Shown here: in pieces, positions 45,501 to 53,047 of the stretch
Layout: the number at the start of each line of letters is the position of its first letter
Position numbering within the stretch: position 1 is the stretch's first letter
Translations under genes and position numbers: made by a program
Notes under the pieces: model-generated
What the model was told of the DNA's origin: nothing
Seen by the model: the letters and a program-made list of their open reading frames with translations, nothing else
Databases searched by the model: none
Source: Ovis canadensis
Lineage: Eukaryota; Chordata; Mammalia; Artiodactyla; Bovidae
DNA length: 64,000 nt
NCBI RefSeq assembly: GCF_042477335.2
Contig: NC_091247.1
Span: 394,501 to 458,500 of the forward strand
Direction: 5' to 3'

Positions 45501-48500
45501 AGCCCTAAGCGCTGGGCCAGGGGAGCCCCTGTACAGTATATCCTGGTAGCGTATTTGTTTTATATGTGATAGTTTAGGTTGTGACTTGGTTTACCAGATT
45601 GCACAGCGGGAAAGAGGGATCGAACCCGGGTCTCCTGCACTGCAGGCAGATGCTTTATCCTCTGAGCCACAAGGGAAGCCCCTGTACAGTATATCCTGGT
45701 AGCGTATTTGTTTTATATGTGATAGTTTAGCTGTGACTCGGCTTACCAGATTGCACAGTGGGAAAGAATCTGCCAGTGCAGAAGACGGAAGAGGCGTGTG
45801 TGGGTTCAGTCCCGGGGTTGGGAAGGTTCCCTGGAGCAGGAAATGGCAGCCCAGTCTGGTATGCTTGCCTGCAAAATTCGCCTGCACAGAGGAGCCTGGT
45901 GGGCTCAGTCCAGGGGGTCACGGGAAGTTGGACACAATGGATGCACATTGCTTGTATCTTTTAACCCTCTCTCTCTGTGTTGCCCCTCCCGCCTTCCCTC
46001 TCCTCACTGGTAACCACCGTTCTCTGTGCTGTGCTTAGCAGCTTAGTCTTGTCTGACTCTTTGCAGCTGTAAATAATGCTGCTGTGAACATTAGAGTGCT
46101 TCCTCAGTGGCTCAGATGGTGAAGAATCTGCCTGGAATGCGGGATATCCAGGTTCAGTCCCTGGGTCGGGAAGATTCTCCTGAAGAAAGGAATGGCAACC
46201 CACTCCAGTATTCTTGCCTGGAAAATCCCATGGACAGGGGAGCCTGGCGGGCTGCAGTGTGCGGGGCTGCAAACAGTCGGACACGGCTGAGCGAATGTCT
46301 GCCTTCTGTCTGAGCATCCGCGGGCTTCCCAGGTGGCAGAAGCTACCTGCCAGTGCAGGGGACACAGGAGGCGTGGGTTCCATCCCTGGGTCGGGAAGGT
46401 CCCCTGGAGGAGGAAATGGCCACCCACTCCAGCATGCTTGCCTGGAAAACTCCGTGGACAGAGCGGCCTGGTGGGCTGCAGTGCATGGGGTCTGAGTCGG
46501 GCACCCACACACATGGACACTGGGGTGCCTGTGTCTTGAGTGTCTCTCACTTTCTTAGGAATGGAGTTGCTAGGCCATATGGTGGGCAGGCCTGTGTGCA
46601 GTTTTTGAGGAGCCTCCGCACCACTTTCCGGCGTCTGTGCCGGTGTGCGTTTCTGCTGACAGTGTGGGAGAGCGCTCTTCTCCAGTCTCCCTGACATTTG
46701 GTATTTGTGGTCTTTTGGACGATGGCCATTTCGACAGGTGTCAAGTTATGTCTCATTGTGACTTTTCTTTGCATTTCTCTGATGATTAACAATGTTGAGC
46801 ATCTTTTCAGGTGCCTTTGGACCATCTGTGTGTCCTCTTTGGAAGACAGGTTATCTTTTCCAGTGTAGTAGTGCGTTCTGGTACATACCTTATTTGGGGC
46901 TTTCAGTAATGTTCAAAGATGACACAAATTTCCTTTTATGCTATTTATCAGCACTGTGTTTCGTTCATGTGAAAATCAAAACAAAAATGTGAAAAAAAAT
47001 CTTTCATCGTCTCTTGAATAATTTATATGTCATTTGGGTTATCGTTATATTCAAGATGCGGTGAAAATTCTCCTATGACTATCTGGGCCTGATTTATTTT
47101 TGAATGATGATTCTGTTAACTTTCTCTGTTTTTTTTCTGTGAAAGTTGCTTTGTGTATGCGTTATGTCTCTACTGGGGTCAAAATTCCCTAGTAGGTATT
47201 CGCTGCATCGAGTCTCACTTTGTATAGCCACACACACAGGCGTCCGCCCTAGTCAGCAGTGTGTGCACTGTCTCTTTTAAGAAGCCACTTTGCGTTCCGT
47301 TTCCGCCGTGTCGTCGCTGTTCCCCGCCTCGCCAGCTCCGTTAGCTTTGCTGCTTCTCTCCTGCCTCCTTAGTTCTTTTTTGAGTTGGGACTACAATCCA
47401 CTCACGTTCGTTGCTTTGCTTTGCATTAAGCATTTTTATGTCAGAATTATCCTCTGATTTAAGCGTAGTTTCAGGTTCTGATACACGGCGATTGTGCTTT
47501 CGTTTTTATGAAGAACTCTGTGACTCCAGCTTGTGCTTCCCCGTCTATCCGAGTGTGGTTAGGTAGGTGGTTTTAAGCTTCCAGCTGGAGACGCTTCTTG
47601 TGTGTTTTGACCACATTGTTGACTTTGTTTCGGTGTGTTCTGATCAGCACGGCGCATACTCTCTCCTTCACGGAAGCTTCCGGCCGCCTGCTGCCCCGCG
47701 TGCTTGCTTAGCACTTGCCGCAGTGCCCTGAGCAGCAGGCGTGCTGCGTTACCGGGTGGAGCTGCCTGTGGCAGGAGGCTTTGTGTCCGCCTGGACCGCG
47801 AGTGGCCACTGCCTGTGGTTGCTGGGTGTGAAAGTATCGTAGGCCTTTACTGCGCCAGCGACCCTGCCTCCCAGGCCCCCAGATGTTCACAGCAAGGGGC
47901 AGGCGGTCTCCTTGGGGCTCCTCCTGTGGCGGCGCCAGGTGCCTCTCTGTGCTCCGGGAGAGCCCAGCACCGGGCTGCTCTCTGGAGCCCCTTCTGCTCA
48001 GGCAGAGCCCTGGCTTGGGGAGGAGGGTCTCTGGTGCATTGGTTGTGTCCTTGGTCTCTTTCCTGACGCCGGCTTTGGGCTCTCCTCTTCACCGCTCACT
48101 CTGGTCACGGTTCAGAGGCTGATCACGACTCAGTGCCGTCGCTTTGGTCCATGCACCGGGGCCGCCGCTGTGGTGTCCAGGCGACCGAAGACCGAGTGGC
48201 CGGGCCCTGGGCCGTCCAGCTGGTGACAGTTTTCCCAGCCCCGGCTCACCGGCCAGTCTTCTGCAGCTGCTTTTACCAGCCTCAGCCTCGGCCTGGACCC
48301 TTGACTGGCTCAGGTTTGCTGGCACCGCCTCATGTATATCTTTAGAATTTCTGTTTATCCATTTTTGGCTGTGCTAGGCCCTCACCACAGTGCAGGCCTC
48401 TCTCTGGTTGCGGAGAGCAGGGCCTTCTCACTGTGGCGGCTTCTCTTTTTGCGGTGCACCAGCTCTAGGGCATGCGGGCTCAGTGGTTGCAACGCTCGGG

Positions 48501-49616
48501 CTTAGCTGCTCCACGGCACGTGGGGTCCTCCAGATCAGGGACTGAACAGTTTATCCCACACTGGCAGGCAGGTTCTTCGCCACAGACCACCAGGGGGCCC
48601 CTCGTCATCTCTCTCCCTGGTCACGGGTCCCTTTTCACCCTTTCTCGGCGACGTTCTGTCCAGAACGAGGCCTGACATTTTCCAGTCTTGCCCTTCATCT
48701 TCAGAGTTGCCATAGCAACTCACCACAAGGACAGCTGCTCAGGCAGTGAATGACTCCTTTCCCAGTTCAAATCCAGACTCTCTAAGGGAGCTCTGTGTGC
48801 CGGGACGCTTCTGACATGTTGCCAGTTCCAGGCGACAGCTCAGCCCCGCCCACGCTTGCGGTTTCTCACACACACCAGGCTTCCCTGCGGCGTGCGCCAC
48901 GGGGTCCTGCTCCCTTCACTTCTGACGCGCCCCCTTCCCTCTGTCTGGCTCACGCTGAGTCCTCAGGCACCCTGGATGGAACCTCCGTGGCGCAGGCTGC
49001 CTCCTCTCGCAGGCACAGAGTGCATTCACTGCAGGATGGCCTGCCCTTCTCTGCCTGCCCGTGTCTCGGCAGTCCTCTGCATGACACACGGTGGTGGTTC
49101 TTGGAAGTTTCTCTTTGAGGGTGGGCAGGGTCTGTTGGGCGTGGGTGATGAGAGTAACTGGCTAAGTTTCCTGTGTCCTCCCATCTCACTCCAGAGGAAG
49201 AGCAGGACGCAGTCTCTCTGTCCTACCCCTTGCCCAACTCGCTGGTGTATGGAATCGACTGGTCCTGGCTCCACTTCTGCCATCTGCCACAGACCCAGCC
49301 GTCCTTCCCTGGCAGCGACCGAGAAGCCAGAACAGCAAACCAGGACCCTATCCTGAAGGCTGCAGACCCGTCACCAGCACCCTCTTCGGAGCGTCTAGCT
49401 GACAGTGATGGAGTGGGTGGCACCACACACCAGAATGGGAGCAAGCTAGAGGCTCCTCTGCAGACAGAGGACGAGGATGGCCGGCTGCCCACTCCAGGGG
49501 TCAAGATCTGTGACTGCGACCAGGATCTGGAGGCAGCAGACTTTGACATCAACCTTCTGGCCACTTGCTCTTTCTATGATCATGTTCTTCACCTCTGGAA
49601 GTGGGAGAACATCTGA
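30591..49616 (+). CDS. DPH7: DPH7 (WDR85), diphthamide-pathway WD40 protein; start codon not visible
   Basis: Coding exons are 30591(?)-30743, 31409-31542, 31945-32032, 33307-33398, 33770-33942, 37958-38027, 38428-38493, 38665-38837 and 49195-49616. All are GT-AG and in phase, giving 456 codons if the frame is taken from 30591 (human 452). Conserved segments include [15 protein letters not shown] (exon 1), [40 protein letters not shown], the WD blades [12 protein letters not shown] (213-224) and YDEHVLLWD (260-268), and the C-terminal [15 protein letters not shown]7 is the methylesterase that demethylates methylated diphthine on eEF2 before the final DPH6 amidation; it is cytosolic. No in-frame ATG lies between the upstream stop at 30270-30272 and the conserved residues, so the true start is unresolved. 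Exon 4 has a TAGCAG tandem acceptor. The last intron is 10.4 kb of nested repeats. Confidence 0.93.
32405..32608 (+). mobile_element. Bov-tA SINE in DPH7 intron 3
   Basis: A tRNA-Glu head ('gtgggtaagaaatccgcctg', 'gggtttgatccctgggtcag') is followed by the BovB-derived tail ('gttttcttgcctggacaatc'). Confidence 0.88.
34680..34860 (+). repeat. GC-rich minisatellite, 70-bp period, in DPH7 intron 5
   Basis: The block 'agcgggctcatcctgcacta' recurs at 34731 and 34801, exactly 70 bp apart. Partial units on either side give about 2.6 copies. Confidence 0.9.
35281..35395 (+). repeat. Tandem duplication, 59-bp period, in DPH7 intron 5
   Basis: 'ctgcgccttcctggctggcc' begins at 35281 and again at 35340, followed in both by 'ctgttttgagtgattt'. 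Confidence 0.9.
35565..35672 (-). mobile_element. CHR-type tRNA-Glu SINE, antisense
   Basis: On the plus strand it reads 'ttaattccccgaccaggtat', 'cctgcattgcaaggtggatt' and 'cctaaccactggacgggcag', the reverse complement of the cetartiodactyl SINE head. Confidence 0.85.
35875..36180 (-). mobile_element. L2 LINE 3' end, antisense
   Basis: 'attcattcatccaacaagtg' with 'tgttgagcaccaaccacgtg' and 'cgagcactgtcccaggggct' is the antisense L2 3' terminus. It is diverged but in order, including 'agtccctgctttcactgagc'. Confidence 0.65.
36300..37050 (+). mobile_element. BovB LINE 3' fragment in DPH7 intron 5
   Basis: The sense strand begins at the RT C-terminal part ([20 protein letters not shown]) and runs through 'tgtgagagttggaccatgaa' to the standard 3' end near 37045. 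It is 5' truncated and inactive. Confidence 0.9.
38078..38427 (+). repeat. Seven-copy minisatellite filling DPH7 intron 6
   Basis: 'gggcttctgttggggagct' occurs at 38078, 38130, 38182, 38229, 38276, 38323 and 38375, with periods of 52 or 47 bp (the difference is an ACCCC-type insert). The array makes up nearly all of a 400-bp intron. Its last unit ends in the polypyrimidine tract and AG of the exon 7 acceptor at 38427. Confidence 0.95.
39380..39920 (-). mobile_element. Degraded L1 ORF2 fragment, antisense
   Basis: The sequence matches antisense L1 ORF2 in the stretch 'cccatgagtttggtgtgttg', 'tgatttcctctctgacccac' and 'ggtcaccgtggagagtgctg'. It is unusually GC-rich for L1, probably through CpG-rich drift at this GC-rich locus. 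It lies in DPH7 intron 8. Confidence 0.6.
40260..40400. repeat. Degenerate CA/TG-rich tract
   Basis: Alternating ACGCACAC, CACGTGCGTGTC and GTGTGTCTGTGTGTGTG segments occur without a fixed unit. It is much more eroded than the tract at 25003-25311. Confidence 0.8.
40785..40965 (+). mobile_element. CHR-type tRNA-Glu SINE, plus strand
   Basis: 'gggacttcctggtggtccag', 'ggttcggtccctgcttgggg' and a terminal CAG-rich stretch ('agcagcagcagcag') identify the SINE. Confidence 0.85.
41170..42370 (-). mobile_element. L1 LINE (old L1M type) 3' region, antisense
   Basis: The order of blocks ('tagcactccactgagtgggt', 'tacaaagagtgcttcatata', 'gtgggattgcagggcccaca', 'aggtttgcatgtccctaatt') is that of antisense L1 3' sequence. 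The element resumes after a BovB at 43285-43715 and after a SINE at 43935-44145, where ORF2 sequence is reached ('ttgtcaaatgcttttatact'). Confidence 0.65.
42375..43275 (-). mobile_element. BovB LINE fragment, antisense, inserted in L1
   Basis: The minus strand encodes the BovB RT C-terminus ([18 protein letters not shown], where the catalytic YADD has become CAHD) through the 3' tail at the left. It is 5' truncated and dead. Confidence 0.9.
43285..44145 (-). mobile_element. L1 ORF2 region, antisense, continued
   Basis: 'catggtgtcatctgcaaaag', 'ggaggacatcttgccttatt' and 'ggaataaatcatgcttggtt' match antisense L1 ORF2 in the correct order. A Bov-tA interrupts it at 43720-43932. Confidence 0.65.
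43720..43932 (-). mobile_element. Bov-tA SINE, antisense
   Basis: The BovB-derived unit ('gtcatgtctgactcttggcg') comes first on the plus strand, followed by the tRNA-Glu part ('cagggatcggacccgggtct'), so it is antisense. It is inserted in L1. Confidence 0.9.
44225..44500 (+). mobile_element. Bov-A2 SINE, plus strand
   Basis: Two A units ('tcttgcctggaaaatcccgt' and 'tcttgcctggagaatcccag') are joined by a 'ttcacctttcactttcatgc' linker and followed by CAG-rich 3' sequence. Confidence 0.9.
44575..45395 (-). mobile_element. BovB LINE fragment, antisense
   Basis: The BovB 3' end is at the left ('cagccgctcagtcgtgtccg') and RT at the right ('aagggtggtgtcatctgcgt', with the YADD region altered). It is 5' truncated. 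Confidence 0.9.
45420..45530 (-). mobile_element. CHR-type SINE, antisense, degraded
   Basis: 'cgggagcttagttcccctat' through 'taagcgctgggccaggggag' is the reverse complement of a tRNA-Glu SINE. Confidence 0.7.
45531..45765. repeat. 153-bp tandem duplication containing a fold-back SINE head
   Basis: The L1-derived block starting 'gtacagtatatcctggtagc' begins at 45531 and again at 45684. The first copy runs into a few bases of sense SINE head and then an antisense Bov-tA head (about 45611-45681, ending 'cacaagggaagcccc'). The second runs into a full sense Bov-tA. Confidence 0.85.
45745..45945 (+). mobile_element. Bov-tA SINE, plus strand
   Basis: Head 'agtgggaaagaatctgccag', B-box region 'gggttcagtcccggggttgg' and BovB-derived tail ending 'gttggacacaatgg'. 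Confidence 0.85.
46090..46300 (+). mobile_element. Bov-tA SINE, plus strand
   Basis: 'cttcctcagtggctcagatg', 'ggttcagtccctgggtcggg' and 'cttgcctggaaaatcccatg' define a complete Bov-tA within L1. Confidence 0.9.
46320..46510 (+). mobile_element. Bov-tA SINE, plus strand, adjacent to previous
   Basis: A second Bov-tA starts about 20 bp after the first ('gggcttcccaggtggcagaa') and ends near 'ctgagtcgggcac'. It is a separate insertion, differing in many positions. Confidence 0.9.
46950..48355. other. DPH7 intron 8, unassigned AT-rich then GC-rich DNA
   Basis: The AT-rich first half (46950-47650) looks like eroded LINE sequence, but I could not place it. The second half has no recognisable element. 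No exon was found. Confidence 0.4.
48355..48605 (-). mobile_element. CHR-type SINE, antisense
   Basis: 'atttttggctgtgctaggcc', 'gcgggctcagtggttgcaac' and 'agatcagggactgaacagtt' followed by 'ccacagaccaccagggggcc' is a full-length antisense tRNA-Glu SINE. Its head carries a CCACCAGGGGGCCC stretch, one mismatch from the CTCF core. Confidence 0.85.
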
Positions 49617-49664
49617 GCTGGGGAAGACCTTGCTTGGTTTGAGATGGTAAAGACAATTTCCACA

Positions 49665-49670
49665 AATAAA
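49665..49670 (+). terminator. DPH7 poly(A) signal AATAAA
   Basis: A canonical AATAAA lies 49 nt after the DPH7 stop codon, so the 3' UTR is very short. It fits the end of the gene before the convergent MRPL41. Confidence 0.75.
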
Positions 49671-49689
49671 ACCTAGAGTACATCTTTAT

Positions 49690-50855
49690 CTTTCCTGAGA
49701 ATGAAGTGACCCCAGACTATCTCACTGTATGGGGCTCACTGCATCTGTGGAATTTTCTCAGTAAATAGAAAACCTATTAGCCTCTCAGATAAACCTTATC
49801 TGCTGGGCCCTTCAAAATGGTGTCTCTGTGGCAGCAGGGGGTGGGGTGGAGGGGCTTGGTTCCTAGCTCTCAAACTTGTCAGTTTCCTGTGTTTTGACTT
49901 TCAGTTCTTAGGACTTATATAAGCAACTATTTACCTTAACTAAAAATTTTAAAGCTACTTTATAATACCAAAGTAGTTTGTTTTTGTGTTATATTAGTAG
50001 TTTTATATGAACATTAAAAAAAGATCATGGCACCAGAAGTGCTTGCATAGCCTCCTGTGCAAATAACCAAAAAGAAGGGTGTATTGCTTTAGCATAGCAT
50101 AAACTGGAAATGTTAAGTCCTGTGGTGGATTAGTCACGCTTCCTCACAGTGGCGTTAAACCCGGACACAGCTTAACTCCAGAAGTCCTGGGCTTGGGACT
50201 GATCTGCCTCCCACAGGCCATTCCTCCTCTCTCCGGAGGAGCAGATGTGGAACTCCAGGCCACTGTGGAATCTGTCAACTCCGCAGCACCCACTGATAGC
50301 ATAGGTAGGTGTTCTGAGTCAGAAAACACAAGCTTCTGTTATTTCCTGATAGAACTGTCAGCACAGGTTAGAACGTATTACTGTCGAACCCTCCTCCAGT
50401 TTGTTTTAGGATATTTCACTTAAGGATCAATTAAACAGAATTAGGATCTGAGGAATTATGCGCTGAAACAGAACACAGAGGAGAGAGAGGCTACAGATTA
50501 TTAGGGAAATAGCAGTTTGGCAGCAACTTCCCGTGTGGCCTTATCTTTAGGTTTGCCCCAAGGCGGGGAGGTTGACCAAAATAAACTGCTTTGGGACCCA
50601 TAAATGTGCTCATTGGTTGTTCCCTGGGGTGAGCTCGGGGTGAATGACCTAGTGCTGTCACGTGGCTCATCTGCCTTGTGAACTCTCTCCCTCCTGCAAG
50701 CTGAGCCACAGGTGCTGGCCTACTCCCCTCGCGGTAGGGGTTCTGGTTTGGCTGGAACCTGAGAACGTCGCCTAGGTCTCTACGCCTTAACCTCACACGT
50801 GGCGTGCTTCCTTTACACAGTGGCCAGATGCCCAAACCAACACGATACGGTAGGC
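49690..50855. other. DPH7-MRPL41 tail-to-tail intergenic DNA
   Basis: No exon or recognised repeat was found between the DPH7 poly(A) signal and the MRPL41 poly(A) signal. A short AT-rich segment lies at 49920-50030. Confidence 0.5.
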
Positions 50856-50861
50856 AAGGTC

Positions 50862-50867
50862 TTTAAT
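50862..50867 (-). terminator. MRPL41 poly(A) signal ATTAAA
   Basis: TTTAAT on the plus strand reads ATTAAA on the minus strand, 112 nt after the MRPL41 stop codon. It is the only close hexamer. Confidence 0.65.
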
Positions 50868-50978
50868 AGAAGCGAAAACGAGGGAACCGCCTCTCCACCC
50901 GCCACCCCGGAACTAGGCTGGGCGAAGAGGGTCCGAGTCCTCGGTCACAGGCACATCCGGCGCGGCCGCCGACCACTC

Positions 50979-51386
50979 CTAGCGCGGGAAGTTCTTGGGA
51001 TACAGCTGGAAGAGCTTGCCTTCCTGCGTGGGCTCAAAGCCGTACCGTTCTAGGCGCTCGGGGTCGAAAGTCCCGGCCCTAAAGTCCTTCTCGATAGCCG
51101 GCGCCGCCGTCTCCAGAAAGAGCTGCTTGGCCGTCAGGGGAACGTCCGTGCCCTCCGGGGCGCGGTAGTTCACGTAGGGCTTGAGCTTGAAGCCGGCCAG
51201 CTCGGGCACCACCAGCTCCGGGACCATTTCCTTGACCAGCACGAACCTGCCGCCGCGACCGTGGAAGCCGACGCCCTTGGCACCGCGGCTCTTGTAGAAG
51301 GTGCGCGGGCCCCGCTTGCTGGTCCACTTGCTCATACGGTCGGCGCCCCGCACCAGGGCGCGAGCCGCCCCGCTCAGGAGGCCCAT
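50979..51386 (-). CDS. MRPL41: MRPL41, mitochondrial large ribosomal subunit protein bL... mL41
   Basis: An uninterrupted 135-codon minus-strand frame from ATG at 51386 to the stop ending at 50979 encodes [20 protein letters not shown] at its start. It matches human MRPL41 (137 aa) throughout: [44 protein letters not shown] and the C-terminal [18 protein letters not shown]. The N-terminus is basic and acid-free for its first 15 residues, as expected for a mitochondrial targeting sequence. The product is mL41, a mitochondria-specific protein of the 39S subunit; it also has reported p53-related and Bcl-2-binding roles. Coding sequence is in one exon, as in human. The gene is head-to-head with PNPLA7 and tail-to-tail with DPH7. 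The frame is intact, and conservation argues against a processed pseudogene. Confidence 0.96.
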   Translation of the reverse strand: MGLLSGAARALVRGADRMSKWTSKRGPRTFYKSRGAKGVGFHGRGGRFVLVKEMVPELVVPELAGFKLKPYVNYRAPEGTDVPLTAKQLFLETAAPAIEKDFRAGTFDPERLERYGFEPTQEGKLFQLYPKNFPR

Positions 51387-51830
51387 GGCGAGGCCTGCGC
51401 ACAGCCACCACGCCGCTGCCGGTTCCAGCCGCCTCGGATTCCGGCCCCGCCGCGCTGCGCTTCCGGCGCCTTCGGCAGCTTCCGGCCCCTCCGGCCCCCG
51501 CGCCGCAGGAAGAGCGGCTCCGATTGGCTGCGCCGTGTCGAATCTGCAGCCTCGGCCCTGGGAGGGGGCGGGACCGGCGGTGGCCCGGCCAATGCGCGGG
51601 GAGATCCCTCGCCGGGGTGGGGCGCCAGGAGCGCGGCCGTCGGGGGCGGGGCTTCGAGGCGACGCCGGACGACGGGAGGTGGATATCGGGAGCGCGGACG
51701 TTGGGGGCGGGGCTTCGGGGAGGCGGGACGGGAGCGCGCGGTGCCGGTGGGTCGCCGCCTAGCGCCGCGAAGTGGCCGGCTTAGGGGTCTGAGTCTGTGA
51801 GGAGAGGTAGCCATCGTCTCCCCCAGCCCG
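51387..51830. promoter_or_regulatory. Bidirectional CpG-island promoter, MRPL41 / PNPLA7
   Basis: About 450 bp separates the MRPL41 ATG from the presumed PNPLA7 first exon. It contains two CTTCCGG ETS/GABPA sites (51460-51466, 51479-51485), typical of nuclear genes for mitochondrial proteins. It also has an inverted CCAAT box (51522-51528) and a direct CCAAT box (51589-51593), and GC boxes. A 29-bp element ending in 'gggggcggggcttcg' is duplicated at 51628-51656 and 51689-51717. The PNPLA7 5' non-coding exon probably lies near 51780-51810, but I could not define it. Confidence 0.65.
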
Positions 51831-51904
51831 CGCCGCGACGACACTGCCCCCCAGGGCCGCCGGCGCCCCCAGCCCGACGTCCGTCATCTCGACCCCCGCT
51901 TAAC

Positions 51905-52010
51905 TCGACGCCTCCCAACCCCGACGCCCCTCAGCTGGACGCCCCTAAACCCGATGCCCCCAAGCCGGGTGCTCCTCAACCCGACGCCCCTAAACCGAGT
52001 GCCCCCTCCA
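51905..52010 (+). repeat. 15-bp minisatellite ([Q/K]PDAP-coding) downstream of the PNPLA7 promoter
   Basis: Units of 15 bp such as 'aaacccgatgccccc' and 'caacccgacgcccct' repeat about six times without changing length. Read in one plus frame they give five-residue units ending in DAP, GAP or SAP. No protein evidence; it lies in the 5' non-coding part of PNPLA7. Confidence 0.85.
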
Positions 52011-53047
52011 CCAGACGCCCCCCCAACCTGAGAGCCTTCAACCGGACGGCCCCTTACCCCCTACCCTCCAACCCTGCGCCCTCCCTTAACCACGCCCTCG
52101 CTCCGCTCCATGCCTTCAGCCCCGCTGCCCCCGGCTCCCCAGTTCTCCTGGACTTGACCACCTTCCCTCTGGCCCCACGCTGTGGAGCAAGCGGAGCAGC
52201 TGAAGGCGCTTCCGTCGTGTGGCAGGTGCTGGGGGCTTGAGCTTTTGTCCCCCTTGAGCCTGGTGGGCACCGGGAGATGGGACTGGGCAGGGCTGGGCGG
52301 TAGAGCTGGGGTCTAGGAGCTGCTGGTCCTTGAAAAGACGTCTGAAAAAAAAGTTTCCCACAGGGCACAGACCAGTAAGCAAATGCAGGTGACTCTGCAC
52401 CTGCCTTCTGCTCCCTGACTTGTCTGGGTGGGATTTTGGAAGAGATAAACCCTCCCTTGCTGTGGCCCTTCTAAGAGAGCTGGGAGCCACAGGGTGAAGG
52501 CCCTAGACATGGCTCCTTCTCCTGGCAGAGAGGTCAGGTGTGCAGGGCTGCTCCTCACGTTCACCGCAGCCGGGACCAGCACACCCACCTCCAGGGCCCA
52601 CCACACTGGGTGGAAAACCCTGTGCCCAGCCCACTAGGGAGGGTCTGGCGCACAGCCTGCGGTGACCACACACCCCTACCCCTGCCCAGCCTAAGCCTCC
52701 TCGCCATGGTCCTGGAACTCCCGGCTGCACTAGGCCTTTGCCCAGATGCCCACACTTGTCTTTGACTGGGAGAGGAGCCCGGGGCTTGGCTGCAGTTCCT
52801 GGTTCCTTGGGCAGCCACACCAGGGCTGTTTACAGAGAGGCAGGTGGCTCCCTTTGCTTGCTCCCTTTGTTTTCTCCATGGAGAGCACAGTGCTTCATCA
52901 GAGTTTTCCTGTCAATAGACATGTAACTTAACGTGGACAGGAATTCAGGGAAGGGCTGGGAGGTACCGCATTGCACGTGAGCCTGAGGTGGGACAACCTG
53001 TGCCCTCCTTGGAACCAGTCTGTCTTCTTTTGTTTCACTTTTTAGCC

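Larger units (their letters stand above)
44146..46950 (-). mobile_element. Second L1 3' region, antisense, riddled with SINE/BovB insertions
   Basis: Recognisable L1 3' pieces are at 44146-44224 ('ttttattgaggtatagttaa'), 45531-45590 and 45684-45745 ('gtatatcctggtagcgtatt'), 45960-46035 ('ctcctcactggtaaccaccg'), and 46540-46890 ('gaatggagttgctaggccat', 'ttctctgatgattaacaatg'). The intervals between them are younger insertions listed separately. Confidence 0.6.

Noticed and set aside
45610-46510. tRNA genes in the SINE cluster
   Set aside because: The tRNA-Glu-like heads are SINE promoters with degraded cloverleaf and BovB-derived tails, not functional tRNAs.
48581-48596. CTCF site in the antisense SINE head (CCACCAGGGGGCCC)
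   Set aside because: One mismatch from the core in a common repeat. Too weak to call without occupancy data.
51374-51844. 156-codon minus-strand frame over the MRPL41/PNPLA7 promoter
   Set aside because: GC-driven open frame upstream of the true MRPL41 ATG, with no similarity to known proteins.
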